Assembly: GCA_963592135.1 (NCBI GenBank)
Contig: CAVAVP010000011.1
Coordinates: 1 to 53,820, forward strand
DNA: 53,820 nt
From: UBA3700 sp963592135
Lineage (GTDB): Bacteria > Bacillota > Clostridia > Christensenellales > UBA3700
Direction: 5' to 3'
The position numbers and the translations under genes were made by a program. The notes beneath the pieces are model-generated. The model was not told the origin of the DNA. It saw only the letters and a program-made list of their open reading frames with translations, and did no database searches. Below are positions 16,210 to 23,833 of the stretch, piece after piece; the first letter of the stretch is position 1; every line of letters begins with the position of its first letter.

Positions 16210-17250
16210 ATGGATTACTTTATTCCTATTTTGTTAATCACTGTTGGTTTAGTATTTATTGTAAAAGGTGGAGATTGGTTTGTTGATGCAGTTATGTGGA
16301 TTGCTAAAATTTCACATATTCCAAGTTTTATAATTGGTGCAACGCTTGTATCTTTATGCACAACTCTTCCAGAACTTTTAGTATCGAGTTTTGCTGCTGC
16401 AAAAGGTTCAGCCGATATGGCAGTAGGCAACGCGATAGGTTCTGTTACTGCAAATACAGGTTTAATTTTAGCTTTAACATTAACCTTTGCACCATTTGCT
16501 ATTGAGAGAAAAGATTATATTCTAAGAAGCAGCTTATTGATAGGTTCTATTGCATTGCTTTTTGGCCTATGTGCTACAAGAGTTTTAAATCCATGGCTTT
16601 CATTATTAATGTTTGTTCCATTAGTAGTTTTTATGTGGGATAACTTAAAGAAAGGTAAACAACATATGCTTGCTAAAAAAGAAGCCGATAGTGTGCCAGG
16701 TGTTGAAGTTTTGGAAAGTGAAAAGGAAAAAGAATTAGAAGAAGCACCTAAAAAAGATAAAAAAACAATTATTATCAATGTTGTAAAATTTATAGTTGGT
16801 GTAGTTGGTATTGTTTGGGGATCAGATTTACTTGTGGATTATGCTTCAGAACTTGCTGCATTGCTAGGAATTTCAGAAGGTATTATCGCTGTAACTATTG
16901 TGGCAATTGGTACTTCTTTGCCAGAACTTGTAACTACAGTTACAGCTCTTGTTAAAAAGGATTCAAGTTTATCAGCTGGAAATATTGTAGGTGCTAATTT
17001 AATAGATATTTGTTTAATATTACCAATATGTGCAATAATTTCGGCCGCAACAGGCGCTACGGGCCTTCCTGTATCATTACAATCTATGTATCTAGATTTC
17101 CCATTCTGTTTAGGCTTATCTTTAATAGCATTAGTTCCTGCACTTATTACTAAAAAGTTCCGTAGATGGCAGGGAATTGTAATGCTTCTTGCATATATAG
17201 CATATATAGTTTTATGTATATTAATGACAAAGGGAATAATATTTGCATAA
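16210..17250 (+). CDS. Calcium/sodium (possibly manganese) antiporter, CaCA family
   Basis: A 346-residue integral membrane exchanger of the YrbG-like CaCA family with two inverted halves. The alpha-repeat signatures are TLPELLVSSFAAAKG followed by GNAIGSVTANTG in the first half, and SLPELVTTVTALVKK followed by GNIVGANLIDICL in the second. A charged cytoplasmic loop (about residues 155-195, rich in K and E) joins the halves. About ten transmembrane segments are expected. The upstream yybP-ykoY riboswitch senses Mn2+ in studied cases, so this exchanger probably exports Mn2+, or Ca2+ and Mn2+, when the metal accumulates; family annotation alone would say Ca2+/Na+. GAAGGAG precedes the ATG. It is monocistronic. 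Confidence 0.9.
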   Translation: MDYFIPILLITVGLVFIVKGGDWFVDAVMWIAKISHIPSFIIGATLVSLCTTLPELLVSSFAAAKGSADMAVGNAIGSVTANTGLILALTLTFAPFAIERKDYILRSSLLIGSIALLFGLCATRVLNPWLSLLMFVPLVVFMWDNLKKGKQHMLAKKEADSVPGVEVLESEKEKELEEAPKKDKKTIIINVVKFIVGVVGIVWGSDLLVDYASELAALLGISEGIIAVTIVAIGTSLPELVTTVTALVKKDSSLSAGNIVGANLIDICLILPICAIISAATGATGLPVSLQSMYLDFPFCLGLSLIALVPALITKKFRRWQGIVMLLAYIAYIVLCILMTKGIIFA

Positions 17251-17291
17251 AAAAGAAAATAGGCCACTTAAGATTAAATTCTAAGTGGCCT
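17249..17291 (-). terminator. Terminator of the ABC transporter operon
   Basis: AGGCCACTTA (17261-17270) pairs with TAAGTGGCCT (17282-17291). On the minus strand a T-rich tract follows (complement of the A-rich 17249-17259). It may also weakly stop the convergent antiporter transcript. Confidence 0.75.
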
Positions 17292-17311
17292 AGATAATTA
17301 TATAATTTAAA

Positions 17312-18085
17312 TTAATTTCCGCATTCAATACTTATCGTATTAAATAAGTTTAAAACTTCCTGTAAATCTGTATTTTTCTTTTCTTCGTTTTTTCTATCTA
17401 AAACAATATTTCCTTCATGCATCATTATTAATCTGTTGCCATATTCAAGGGCATATCTTAGGTTATGAGTAACCATAAGAGCAGTTAGATTTTTTTCTTT
17501 TATTATTTTGTTTGTTAATTCCATTACTATATCCGCTGTTTTTGGATCTAATGCCGCAGTATGTTCATCTAAAATTAAAAAATCTATTGGAGTTAATGAT
17601 GCCATAAGCAAAGATATAGATTGTCTTTGTCCACCAGATAGTGAACCCATTTTTACATTCATTTTATCTTCAAGTCCAAGCCCGATAGAGGCTACTAAAT
17701 CTCTATACTCATTAACTTTCTTTCTCGTGATTCCTGGAGTTAAACCAAACAGCTTTCCTTTATTATCCGCAAGTGATAGATTTTCAAGTATGGTCATGTT
17801 AGAGGCAACACCTTTAGACGGGTCTTGAAAAACTCTACCAAAACGTTTCGCTCTTATATGCTCTTTTTGAGAAGTTATATCTTGTCCATCAATTAAAACT
17901 TGACCTATATCTTGTTTTATAGAGCCTGCAATTAGATTTAAAAGAGTAGTTTTTCCTGAACCATTTGAGCCTATAATTGACACAAACTCTCCTTTTTCTA
18001 CTTTGAAATTAAAATCATTAAAAACTTCTGTTTCGTTAACAGTTCCGGAATTGAATTTCTTAGATATATTTTTAAGTTCAATCAT
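17312..18085 (-). CDS. ABC transporter ATP-binding protein (TrpZ-like, COG1101)
   Basis: Cytoplasmic ATPase of an amino-acid-type ABC importer; 257 residues from the ATG used here. Walker A is GSNGSGKTTLL (about residue 37), the ABC signature is LSGGQRQSISLL (about 150) and Walker B is LLMASLTPIDFLILDEHTAALD. H-loop VTHN follows. I use ATG 18085, with GGAGGT 7 nt upstream; a GTG at 18094 sits inside that site. It overlaps the permease stop by 8 bp (ATGATTGA). With the T-box upstream of the operon reading Trp, tryptophan is the likely substrate. Confidence 0.9.
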   Translation of the reverse strand: MIELKNISKKFNSGTVNETEVFNDFNFKVEKGEFVSIIGSNGSGKTTLLNLIAGSIKQDIGQVLIDGQDITSQKEHIRAKRFGRVFQDPSKGVASNMTILENLSLADNKGKLFGLTPGITRKKVNEYRDLVASIGLGLEDKMNVKMGSLSGGQRQSISLLMASLTPIDFLILDEHTAALDPKTADIVMELTNKIIKEKNLTALMVTHNLRYALEYGNRLIMMHEGNIVLDRKNEEKKNTDLQEVLNLFNTISIECGN

Positions 18086-19085
18086 TTTTAGCACCTCCCG
18101 TTGGAGAAGACGAAGGAATATTAAGAATATCCATAACTTTGTTGTCTACAGAATTGTTGTTGGAAGAAGTATCTTTATTTTTCTTTACTCTATGTTTCTT
18201 TAAGAAATTGTTTATTATTAAAATTAAAGCAAATGCAACTGCATTCATTAATTTTAAGTAAGTTCCATTTTGGTCAATTAAAGTAAAGTAATTAAGAGCA
18301 AGAGCATAAATTAAAGCTCCAACAATAACAGCTGTTGTAGGTTTTACATATTTAGCCCTAGAAAATATTGCAAGACCTATTATAACTGAAGCAAGAGCAG
18401 TAACAACTTTTCCAGTTCCGCAAGTGTTATCATAGTTCATTGTCATTTGTGCATATAATGCACCTGCAAAACCAACAAGTCCATTTGCAATGCCAAGACC
18501 AAGTATTTTATAAGAGCCTGGATCCTTACCTAAAGATGTAATTAATGACTCGTTGTTTCCGGTTGCAATTAACATCATTCCAAACTTACTCTTAAAGAAT
18601 AAATCAAGAAGGATTTTTATAATAATAACTATTGCAAGAAGTATAAGTATTACTTTGTAATCTTCAAGTCTTGTTGTTCCCTCGTTAAATATTCCGTTAA
18701 AGTTGTGGGCTATATATGAAAAGTTTGTTATCGAATATCCTGTGTCTGTTAAAAGCGTTGTAAGAGCAAGCGTTATAGACAAAAGGGCAGTCATAACTAT
18801 AATTCCCGCAAGAAGTTTTGAGATCCCAAATTTAACGTGCAATAAGCCGGTAATTGAGCCCATAATCATTCCTGCCATAAACCCTGCAATTAATGCAATG
18901 ATTGGATGAACGTGAAGTGTGTATATAAACACGGTACCAACGACACCGCCTAATGGGAAAGTGCCGTCGGATGATAAATCAGGGAAATCTAATATAGAAT
19001 ATGCTATGTACATTCCATATGCTAATATCGCATAGCATAATCCTAATTTAATTCCATAAACTGTTGTAGATAAAAATAAATCCAT
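18078..19085 (-). CDS. ABC transporter permease (TrpY-like, COG4120)
   Basis: Membrane subunit of the importer; 335 residues with about eight to nine hydrophobic segments. It belongs to the branched-chain-amino-acid-permease-like fold, with YGMYIAYSILDFPDLSSDG near the N-terminus and a TGNNESLITSLGKDP loop in the middle. The C-terminal tail (about 290-335) is hydrophilic and rich in N, S and K, and looks less conserved. It is one of the only two genes in the window ending in TGA, inside an ATGATTGA overlap with the ATPase gene, so expression of the two subunits is translationally coupled. Confidence 0.9.
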   Translation of the reverse strand: MDLFLSTTVYGIKLGLCYAILAYGMYIAYSILDFPDLSSDGTFPLGGVVGTVFIYTLHVHPIIALIAGFMAGMIMGSITGLLHVKFGISKLLAGIIVMTALLSITLALTTLLTDTGYSITNFSYIAHNFNGIFNEGTTRLEDYKVILILLAIVIIIKILLDLFFKSKFGMMLIATGNNESLITSLGKDPGSYKILGLGIANGLVGFAGALYAQMTMNYDNTCGTGKVVTALASVIIGLAIFSRAKYVKPTTAVIVGALIYALALNYFTLIDQNGTYLKLMNAVAFALILIINNFLKKHRVKKNKDTSSNNNSVDNKVMDILNIPSSSPTGGAKND

Positions 19086-19094
19086 AATTATCCT

Positions 19095-20060
19095 TTATGC
19101 TTTAACATCAGTAAGTCCTGTGTATGTAGGTGCTGTGATGTTTAATTTTGTTGCTACTTCGCTGTTATAGTATGGAGTAGAATTGCCTTCCATGGTTTGA
19201 GCTTTAATATCTGAGACAGGAGTTCCTTTTAAGATAGATGCAGCTTGAAGACCTGCTAATTTTCCAACAGTTATATAATCAATAGAAGCTGCGGCTAAAC
19301 ATCCGTCTTTAACTTGCTCGATTTCTGAACCAAATACAGGTATTCCTTTCTCGTTAGTAATTGAAAGTATTTCGCTTAATTTTCCAACGATAGTGTTGTC
19401 AAGTAGGTTTACTAAACAATCAACACCTTCATTTAAAAGTGATGTGGTTGCTGTTGTTATTGTTGTAATATCTGCAACTGTTTTGTCAACAATGCTCATT
19501 CCAGAGTAAGATTTCGCAGCTTCTTTCAATGAAGCTAATTGCATTTGATCTGAGTCTTCTTCTGTAGACATTAAAACACCAATTTTTAAATTTGTTTTAT
19601 TAAGCATAGCAACTGCAAGTGATAGAGTATCTGCAAAAGGACATAAGTCGCAAACTCCAGTAATATTTTCGAAAGATTTAACTGTAGATGTATCAGTTAC
19701 TGCATCATAAACAACAGGTATTCCTGTTCCTGAAGCAGCAGTTGCTGCTTGAATAGCAGAAGGTGTAGCAATTGCGATAATAACTTTTGCTTTTTCGTTT
19801 ACAAGTTTTTGAGCTTGAGTTCCTGATACTTCAGCGGTAAAGTTTGAGTTTACATATTCAATAGTGTAGTCATCTAAGTTTATTCCACCTTCTTTTAATC
19901 CTTGAAGTATACCCTCATAGCAGTTATTTAATGAACCATGTGTTCCGAATTGAATAATACCAATAATTGGTTTAGAAGATGATGAACATCCAACAAAGCA
20001 AGCTGTAGTTAGAGCAGCGATACATACGATAGTTAATATAATTGTAATAATTTTTTTCAT
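19095..20060 (-). CDS. ABC transporter substrate-binding lipoprotein (TrpX-like, COG2984)
   Basis: Extracellular binding protein of the ABC_sub_bind family (PF04392); 321 residues. A lysine-initiated hydrophobic signal peptide ends in a cysteine-containing region (ACFVGCSSSS, residues 20-29), so the lipid-anchored cysteine is C21 or, more likely, C25. The mature domain has the periplasmic-binding fold start IGIIQFGTHGSLNN and repeated Rossmann-like segments. It is the first gene of the operon, has AAGGAG before the ATG, and follows a T-box leader with a Trp specifier. That makes tryptophan the probable ligand, since the family alone does not define the substrate. Confidence 0.9.
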   Translation of the reverse strand: MKKIITIILTIVCIAALTTACFVGCSSSSKPIIGIIQFGTHGSLNNCYEGILQGLKEGGINLDDYTIEYVNSNFTAEVSGTQAQKLVNEKAKVIIAIATPSAIQAATAASGTGIPVVYDAVTDTSTVKSFENITGVCDLCPFADTLSLAVAMLNKTNLKIGVLMSTEEDSDQMQLASLKEAAKSYSGMSIVDKTVADITTITTATTSLLNEGVDCLVNLLDNTIVGKLSEILSITNEKGIPVFGSEIEQVKDGCLAAASIDYITVGKLAGLQAASILKGTPVSDIKAQTMEGNSTPYYNSEVATKLNITAPTYTGLTDVKA

Positions 20061-20158
20061 TTTTTTAATCTCCTTAATTTAATTTTTTAGTTAATAGTTT
20101 TGTTTTAAATTAAGCCTCGCCATCGTTTTGTTTTCATTTTTTCTATCTCCTTTGTAAA

Positions 20159-20422
20159 TAAAAAATCCCAAGTAGGACATACCCTTACTTGGGACGATAA
20201 TTTTCATTTCGCGGTGCCACCCAAATTAATTCTTTCGAATTCTCTTTGTCTCTTTGTACTAACATACATATCATCTTTTATACGGTTATGATTCCGTCGG
20301 TTATTAGCCGCCCTCATAAGTCCATTTCATTTTACTAGTTATCTATTACGATTCCACCATCCGTAACTCTCTATATGACTTTCATAAAACTACTTTTCTT
20401 AATCGTAGGTTTTATCTATGTT
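20159..20422 (-). promoter_or_regulatory. T-box leader, predicted tRNA-Trp specific
   Basis: Reading the minus strand, a stem I region contains AGAGAG, a distal loop with GGATGGTG, and the specifier segment GAAA-TGG-ACT near 20325-20315. This is arranged as in characterised glycine T-boxes, with TGG (Trp) in the codon position. The T-box core TGGGTGGCACCGCG is at 20223-20210, and its tRNA-pairing bulge TGGC ends in C, which complements the G discriminator of bacterial tRNA-Trp. The terminator stem CCCAAGTA/TACTTGGG is at 20193-20167, followed by T's. Uncharged tRNA-Trp should favour antitermination and expression of the transporter. Confidence 0.9.
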
Positions 20423-20428
20423 GTCTTA

Positions 20429-20457
20429 ATAATAAACTCAATTTTTTTATGTGTCAA
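20429..20457 (-). promoter_or_regulatory. Promoter of the T-box/ABC operon
   Basis: On the minus strand TTGACA (20452-20457), a 17-nt spacer and TATTAT (20429-20434). Confidence 0.8.
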
Positions 20458-20517
20458 TATTTTTTTTCAATTAATTTTATTTGTATATTTTTGTGCATAA
20501 ATGTATAAAATAAGTTT

Positions 20518-21429
20518 TTATGGGACAACAAAATCAAGAGATGAAGGAATTATATCAACTAAAAAGTCTTTTCCTACAAACATTTCTCCATCTAAACATA
20601 GTTCAAAGTCTTTGTCTGAATAAACATGTGCTTGTTTTATTTGTTTATATACCATATGATTTCCGACAATTGCTGGAGCTTTTTCTAGATGCTCACCTTT
20701 TTGATATGGTCCCATTAAAATCATGAATTTAATAAGAGGGATTGGTGTGAATAGACATGCTTCTATTAAGCCATCATTATTTTTAGAACGAGGGGCGCAA
20801 CAATATGAACCACCTACATATTTATGATTTGCAAGAGTGCATAATAAAAGTTTTCCATTAGTTACTTTTTCTCCATCAAGTTCAACATCAATTTTATTAA
20901 ATCTTCCAGTTAAGATTCCATGAACTACACCTTTTGGATATGCATTTTTGCCACCTTTTTCTTTTATTTCATTGGCTTTTGAACAAACAACGCTATCAAA
21001 ACCAAAATTAACAACATTAATAGAATATCTAACTTCGCCGGTGTCTTTGTTTGTCGCTTTTAACATATCAATTCTAGAGATTGTACCGTCAACTAGTTTT
21101 TGAAGTGATTTAAAATCTTTACCAGGGTAGTATTTGATTAAATCATTTCCAGAGCCATAAGCAAGAACACCAAGTTTTTTATTTTTAGACCCCATCATAC
21201 CAAATGCGACTTCATTTATTGTTCCATCTCCACCGCAGGCAACAAAACAAATATCATCTTCTAAATGTTCTTTGCAATAGTTTTGAACAAAAGATAATGC
21301 ATCTTTTGGACCTACAGTTTCATGAATATCATATTCAATAGGTTCCCTTAAATTAGGTAATTGATCTTTTACTAATTGAAGAGAATTTCTTTTTCTAGCA
21401 TTTCCATTTACAATAAAAATAAATTTCAT
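20518..21429 (-). CDS. Diacylglycerol kinase family lipid kinase (DagK/YegS-like)
   Basis: A 303-residue soluble or membrane-associated kinase of the DAGK catalytic family, expected to phosphorylate diacylglycerol or a related lipid during phospholipid recycling. The N-terminal nucleotide site begins FIVNGNARK (about 5-13), and the signature CGGDGTINEVAFGMM (about 64-78) and YGSGNDLIKY (about 90-99) are intact. The C-terminal beta-sandwich contains the acidic segment YSDKDFELCLDGE. AGAAGG lies about 12 nt before the ATG. It is a single gene, divergent from the HAD phosphatase gene. Lipid specificity cannot be read from sequence. Confidence 0.9.
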   Translation of the reverse strand: MKFIFIVNGNARKRNSLQLVKDQLPNLREPIEYDIHETVGPKDALSFVQNYCKEHLEDDICFVACGGDGTINEVAFGMMGSKNKKLGVLAYGSGNDLIKYYPGKDFKSLQKLVDGTISRIDMLKATNKDTGEVRYSINVVNFGFDSVVCSKANEIKEKGGKNAYPKGVVHGILTGRFNKIDVELDGEKVTNGKLLLCTLANHKYVGGSYCCAPRSKNNDGLIEACLFTPIPLIKFMILMGPYQKGEHLEKAPAIVGNHMVYKQIKQAHVYSDKDFELCLDGEMFVGKDFLVDIIPSSLDFVVP

Positions 21430-21529
21430 GGTTTATTTTGCCTTCTTTTTTTTGTATATTGTATTAATTATAAAAAATAGAAAATAAAATATCAAGTTTA
21501 GTTTTTTTAGAAATTGCTTTGAATTTTAT

Positions 21530-21558
21530 TTAATAAAATGTTTATGCAAAGATATAAT
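21530..21558 (+). promoter_or_regulatory. Promoter of the HAD phosphatase gene, leaderless
   Basis: TATAAT (21553-21558) with a weak TTAATA -35 (21530-21535) and a 17-nt spacer. The ATG at 21567 starts 8 nt after the -10 box and there is no Shine-Dalgarno, so the transcript should begin at or next to the start codon. Confidence 0.6.
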
Positions 21559-21566
21559 AAGAGTGT

Positions 21567-22214
21567 ATGAAAAAATTAATAATTTTTGATTTAGATGGAA
21601 CGCTTTTAAATACTATTGAAGATTTAGCAGATAGTGTTAATTTTGCATTAGATAAATATTCTATGCCAAAAAGAACGGTTAGCGAAGTTAGATCTTTTGT
21701 TGGTAATGGTATTGCTAAGCTTATAGAAAGAGCTGTTCCTAATAACACAGACAAAGAAATAGTACATAGCGTATATAAAATGTTTAAAGAGCACTATACA
21801 AATAATTGTAATAACAAAACAAGACCATATGATGGCATTTTAGAGATGCTAAGAAATTTAAAGCAAAATAAAATTCTAACAGGGATTGTTTCTAATAAGA
21901 ACAACGAGGCAGTAAAGGAACTTAGTGATATATATTTTTATGGTATAATTGATGAAGCAAGAGGTTTTGTTGAGGGTAGTGAAACTAAACCTAATCCAAA
22001 TAGTGTGAACTATATTATAGACAAATATAATATAGATAAAAAAGATTGTTTATATGTTGGAGATTCTGATGTTGACTACTATACGGCAAAGAATGCGCAA
22101 ATAGATTGTATAATAGTATCATGGGGCTTTAAAGATAGGGATTTTCTAGAAAAGTTAGATAATGTTATAATAGTAGATAGTATTAAAGAATTACAGGAGA
22201 AGATATATGATTGA
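21567..22214 (+). CDS. HAD family hydrolase (phosphoglycolate-phosphatase-like)
   Basis: A 215-residue HAD-superfamily phosphatase of subfamily IA. Motif I DLDGTLLNT (residues 8-16, nucleophile D8 and acid D10), motif II serine or threonine near TGIVSNKNN, motif III lysine near SETKPNP and motif IV YVGDSDVDY are all present. An alpha-helical cap lies between motifs I and II. Gph/PpaX-type enzymes act on phosphoglycolate or pyrophosphate, but the true substrate is not determinable here. It ends in TGA, overlapping the cdd start by 8 bp (ATGATTGA), so translation is coupled. Confidence 0.88.
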   Translation: MKKLIIFDLDGTLLNTIEDLADSVNFALDKYSMPKRTVSEVRSFVGNGIAKLIERAVPNNTDKEIVHSVYKMFKEHYTNNCNNKTRPYDGILEMLRNLKQNKILTGIVSNKNNEAVKELSDIYFYGIIDEARGFVEGSETKPNPNSVNYIIDKYNIDKKDCLYVGDSDVDYYTAKNAQIDCIIVSWGFKDRDFLEKLDNVIIVDSIKELQEKIYD

Positions 22215-22596
22215 TTCTTTATCTAAGGATGCGATTTTAGCAAGGGAGCATGCTTACTGTAAATATTCTTCCTTTGCGGTTGGGGCTGCTATTCTTACAA
22301 AAAGTGGTAAGGTTTATGCTGGCGCTAATATAGAGAATGTTTCATTTGGAGCAACGATATGTGCAGAAAGGGTAGCTATATATAAGGCTATTTTTGATGG
22401 AGAGAGAGATTTTGCAGCGATAGCTATCGCGGGCGGAAGTAAGGATGTAGATTTTACGTCTCCATGTGGAATTTGCCGACAAGTTTTAACGGAGTTTTGT
22501 GATAAGGATTTTAAAATAATTTTAACAAATGGCAAGGAGGATAAGGTATTTAAGTTGGGAGAGTTAATGCCTCAATCATTTGATACTATAAAGTAA
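22207..22596 (+). CDS. cdd: Cytidine deaminase
   Basis: Zinc-dependent deamination of cytidine and deoxycytidine to uridine and deoxyuridine, in pyrimidine salvage. The 129-residue length fits the homotetrameric Cdd type. The catalytic signature CAERVAIYKA (with the Glu proton shuttle) and the second zinc motif PCGICRQVLTEFC are both present, as is NIENVSFGATI before them. The start overlaps the upstream phosphatase stop and has AGGAGA. A lipoprotein gene follows after 2 bp. Confidence 0.95.
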   Translation: MIDSLSKDAILAREHAYCKYSSFAVGAAILTKSGKVYAGANIENVSFGATICAERVAIYKAIFDGERDFAAIAIAGGSKDVDFTSPCGICRQVLTEFCDKDFKIILTNGKEDKVFKLGELMPQSFDTIK

Positions 22597-22598
22597 AT

Positions 22599-23495
22599 AT
22601 GAAGAAGTTTTGTTTATATGTTTTGATTTTTATGATGCTCTTTTCGGTAACTTTTGCTTTTTCATGTAGTAAGGATGAAGAAGTATTGCCAAATGGGTAT
22701 AATTTTACACTAATGAGTTTTAATATTCGTCAAGATACAATGTTTGATGGAAATAATAGAAGTTGGAAAAATGTTAGAAAAAATTTAGTTATAAATTATT
22801 TGATTGAAAAAAGTGCAGACATTATTTGCTTGCAAGAGGTTAAGGAAAATCAAGCAAGTGATTTAAAGGAAGGTTTAAAGGATACATATAATATAGTTTG
22901 GTACCCAAGAACGACTGATGGGTCGGATTCTGAGGGACTTGCGGTTGCGTATAAAATAGATAAATTTGACTATAAAGAAGAAACTATGTTTTGGTTAAGT
23001 GAAACACCAGAAAAACAAAGTAAAGGATGGGGCGCTAATTATTATAGGATTTCTGTTATGGTTTCTATTCAAGTAAAGAATGAGAATATTGTTTTTGATG
23101 TATATTCAACGCATTTAGATGCCTTTAATGTAAAAGCAAGAAATGAGGGAATAAAAGTTGTTGTAGATAAAATAGCAGAAAGGGGCAATGTTTCAATTGT
23201 TTGTGGAGATTTTAATACTACAAAAGACAGTGAAAGTGCAAAATGTTATACCTATATTTCACAAAGCATGGATGATGCTCAGCAAATGGCAAAAGATGCA
23301 GATGGTGGTATAACTTATCAAGACTTTGGCAGTGGTGGTACTTTTGATGATGCAATTGATTTTGAGTTTTTAGCTAAAAATAAATTTTATGTAAAAAGTT
23401 TTAAAATATTAAAGGACACGTACATGGACGATGATACAGAAATTTATTATTCTGATCACTATGCTGTTATGAGTGATGTTGTATATAAATACTAA
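22599..23495 (+). CDS. Endonuclease/exonuclease/phosphatase family lipoprotein
   Basis: A 298-residue extracellular lipoprotein. Residues 1-23 are a signal peptide ending in the lipobox-like FAFSC. The mature part is an EEP-fold metal-dependent phosphoesterase with MSFNIRQDT near the start, ICLQEV for the metal-binding Glu, YSTHLDAF, VCGDFNTT for the catalytic Asp/Asn, and a late YSDHYAVMSDV containing the final catalytic His. The fold covers nucleases, sphingomyelinases and inositol phosphatases, so the substrate is uncertain. It starts 2 bp after cdd with no clear Shine-Dalgarno. Its stop overlaps the convergent gene at 23492 by 4 bp. Confidence 0.85.
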   Translation: MKKFCLYVLIFMMLFSVTFAFSCSKDEEVLPNGYNFTLMSFNIRQDTMFDGNNRSWKNVRKNLVINYLIEKSADIICLQEVKENQASDLKEGLKDTYNIVWYPRTTDGSDSEGLAVAYKIDKFDYKEETMFWLSETPEKQSKGWGANYYRISVMVSIQVKNENIVFDVYSTHLDAFNVKARNEGIKVVVDKIAERGNVSIVCGDFNTTKDSESAKCYTYISQSMDDAQQMAKDADGGITYQDFGSGGTFDDAIDFEFLAKNKFYVKSFKILKDTYMDDDTEIYYSDHYAVMSDVVYKY

Positions 23496-23833
23496 GGATT
23501 TAAATCTTGATTAGAAGGATTGTTTAATTGTTCTAATAATTCTTTTCTTTCAACTAAATAACTTTTAATTTTTGTATAAAGAGTTTTAAAAATTAGATAA
23601 TCAAGGTAAACAAATAGGGCAGAGCAAAGTAAAACCATAATTGCGAGTCCTATTATTTTTATGGTAGATGCTGCGAGCGATGCTGCTTTAGATATTGCTA
23701 TAAACGAACTGATAATAAGAAGAATATCAGTAACTGCAATCGCAATAAAGCAAAAAGCGAGAACTATTGTAAATACAATATAAAGTGCGTCTGTTGTTGT
23801 TATATCTTGTTTTGTTATTTTCTTTTCCTTCAT
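23492..23833 (-). CDS. Hypothetical two-helix membrane protein
   Basis: I do not recognise this 113-residue protein. It has two hydrophobic segments (about 18-42 and 52-78) joined by a short loop, with a charged N-terminus (MKEKKITKQD) and a basic, Lys/Glu-rich C-terminal tail (TKIKSYLVERKELLEQL) that could form a short helix. Its ATG shares one base with the ispDF stop (TAATG), and GAAGGA lies just upstream, so it is the third gene of the rqcP-ispDF unit. It is presumably a small integral membrane protein, function unknown. Confidence 0.7.
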   Translation of the reverse strand: MKEKKITKQDITTTDALYIVFTIVLAFCFIAIAVTDILLIISSFIAISKAASLAASTIKIIGLAIMVLLCSALFVYLDYLIFKTLYTKIKSYLVERKELLEQLNNPSNQDLNP

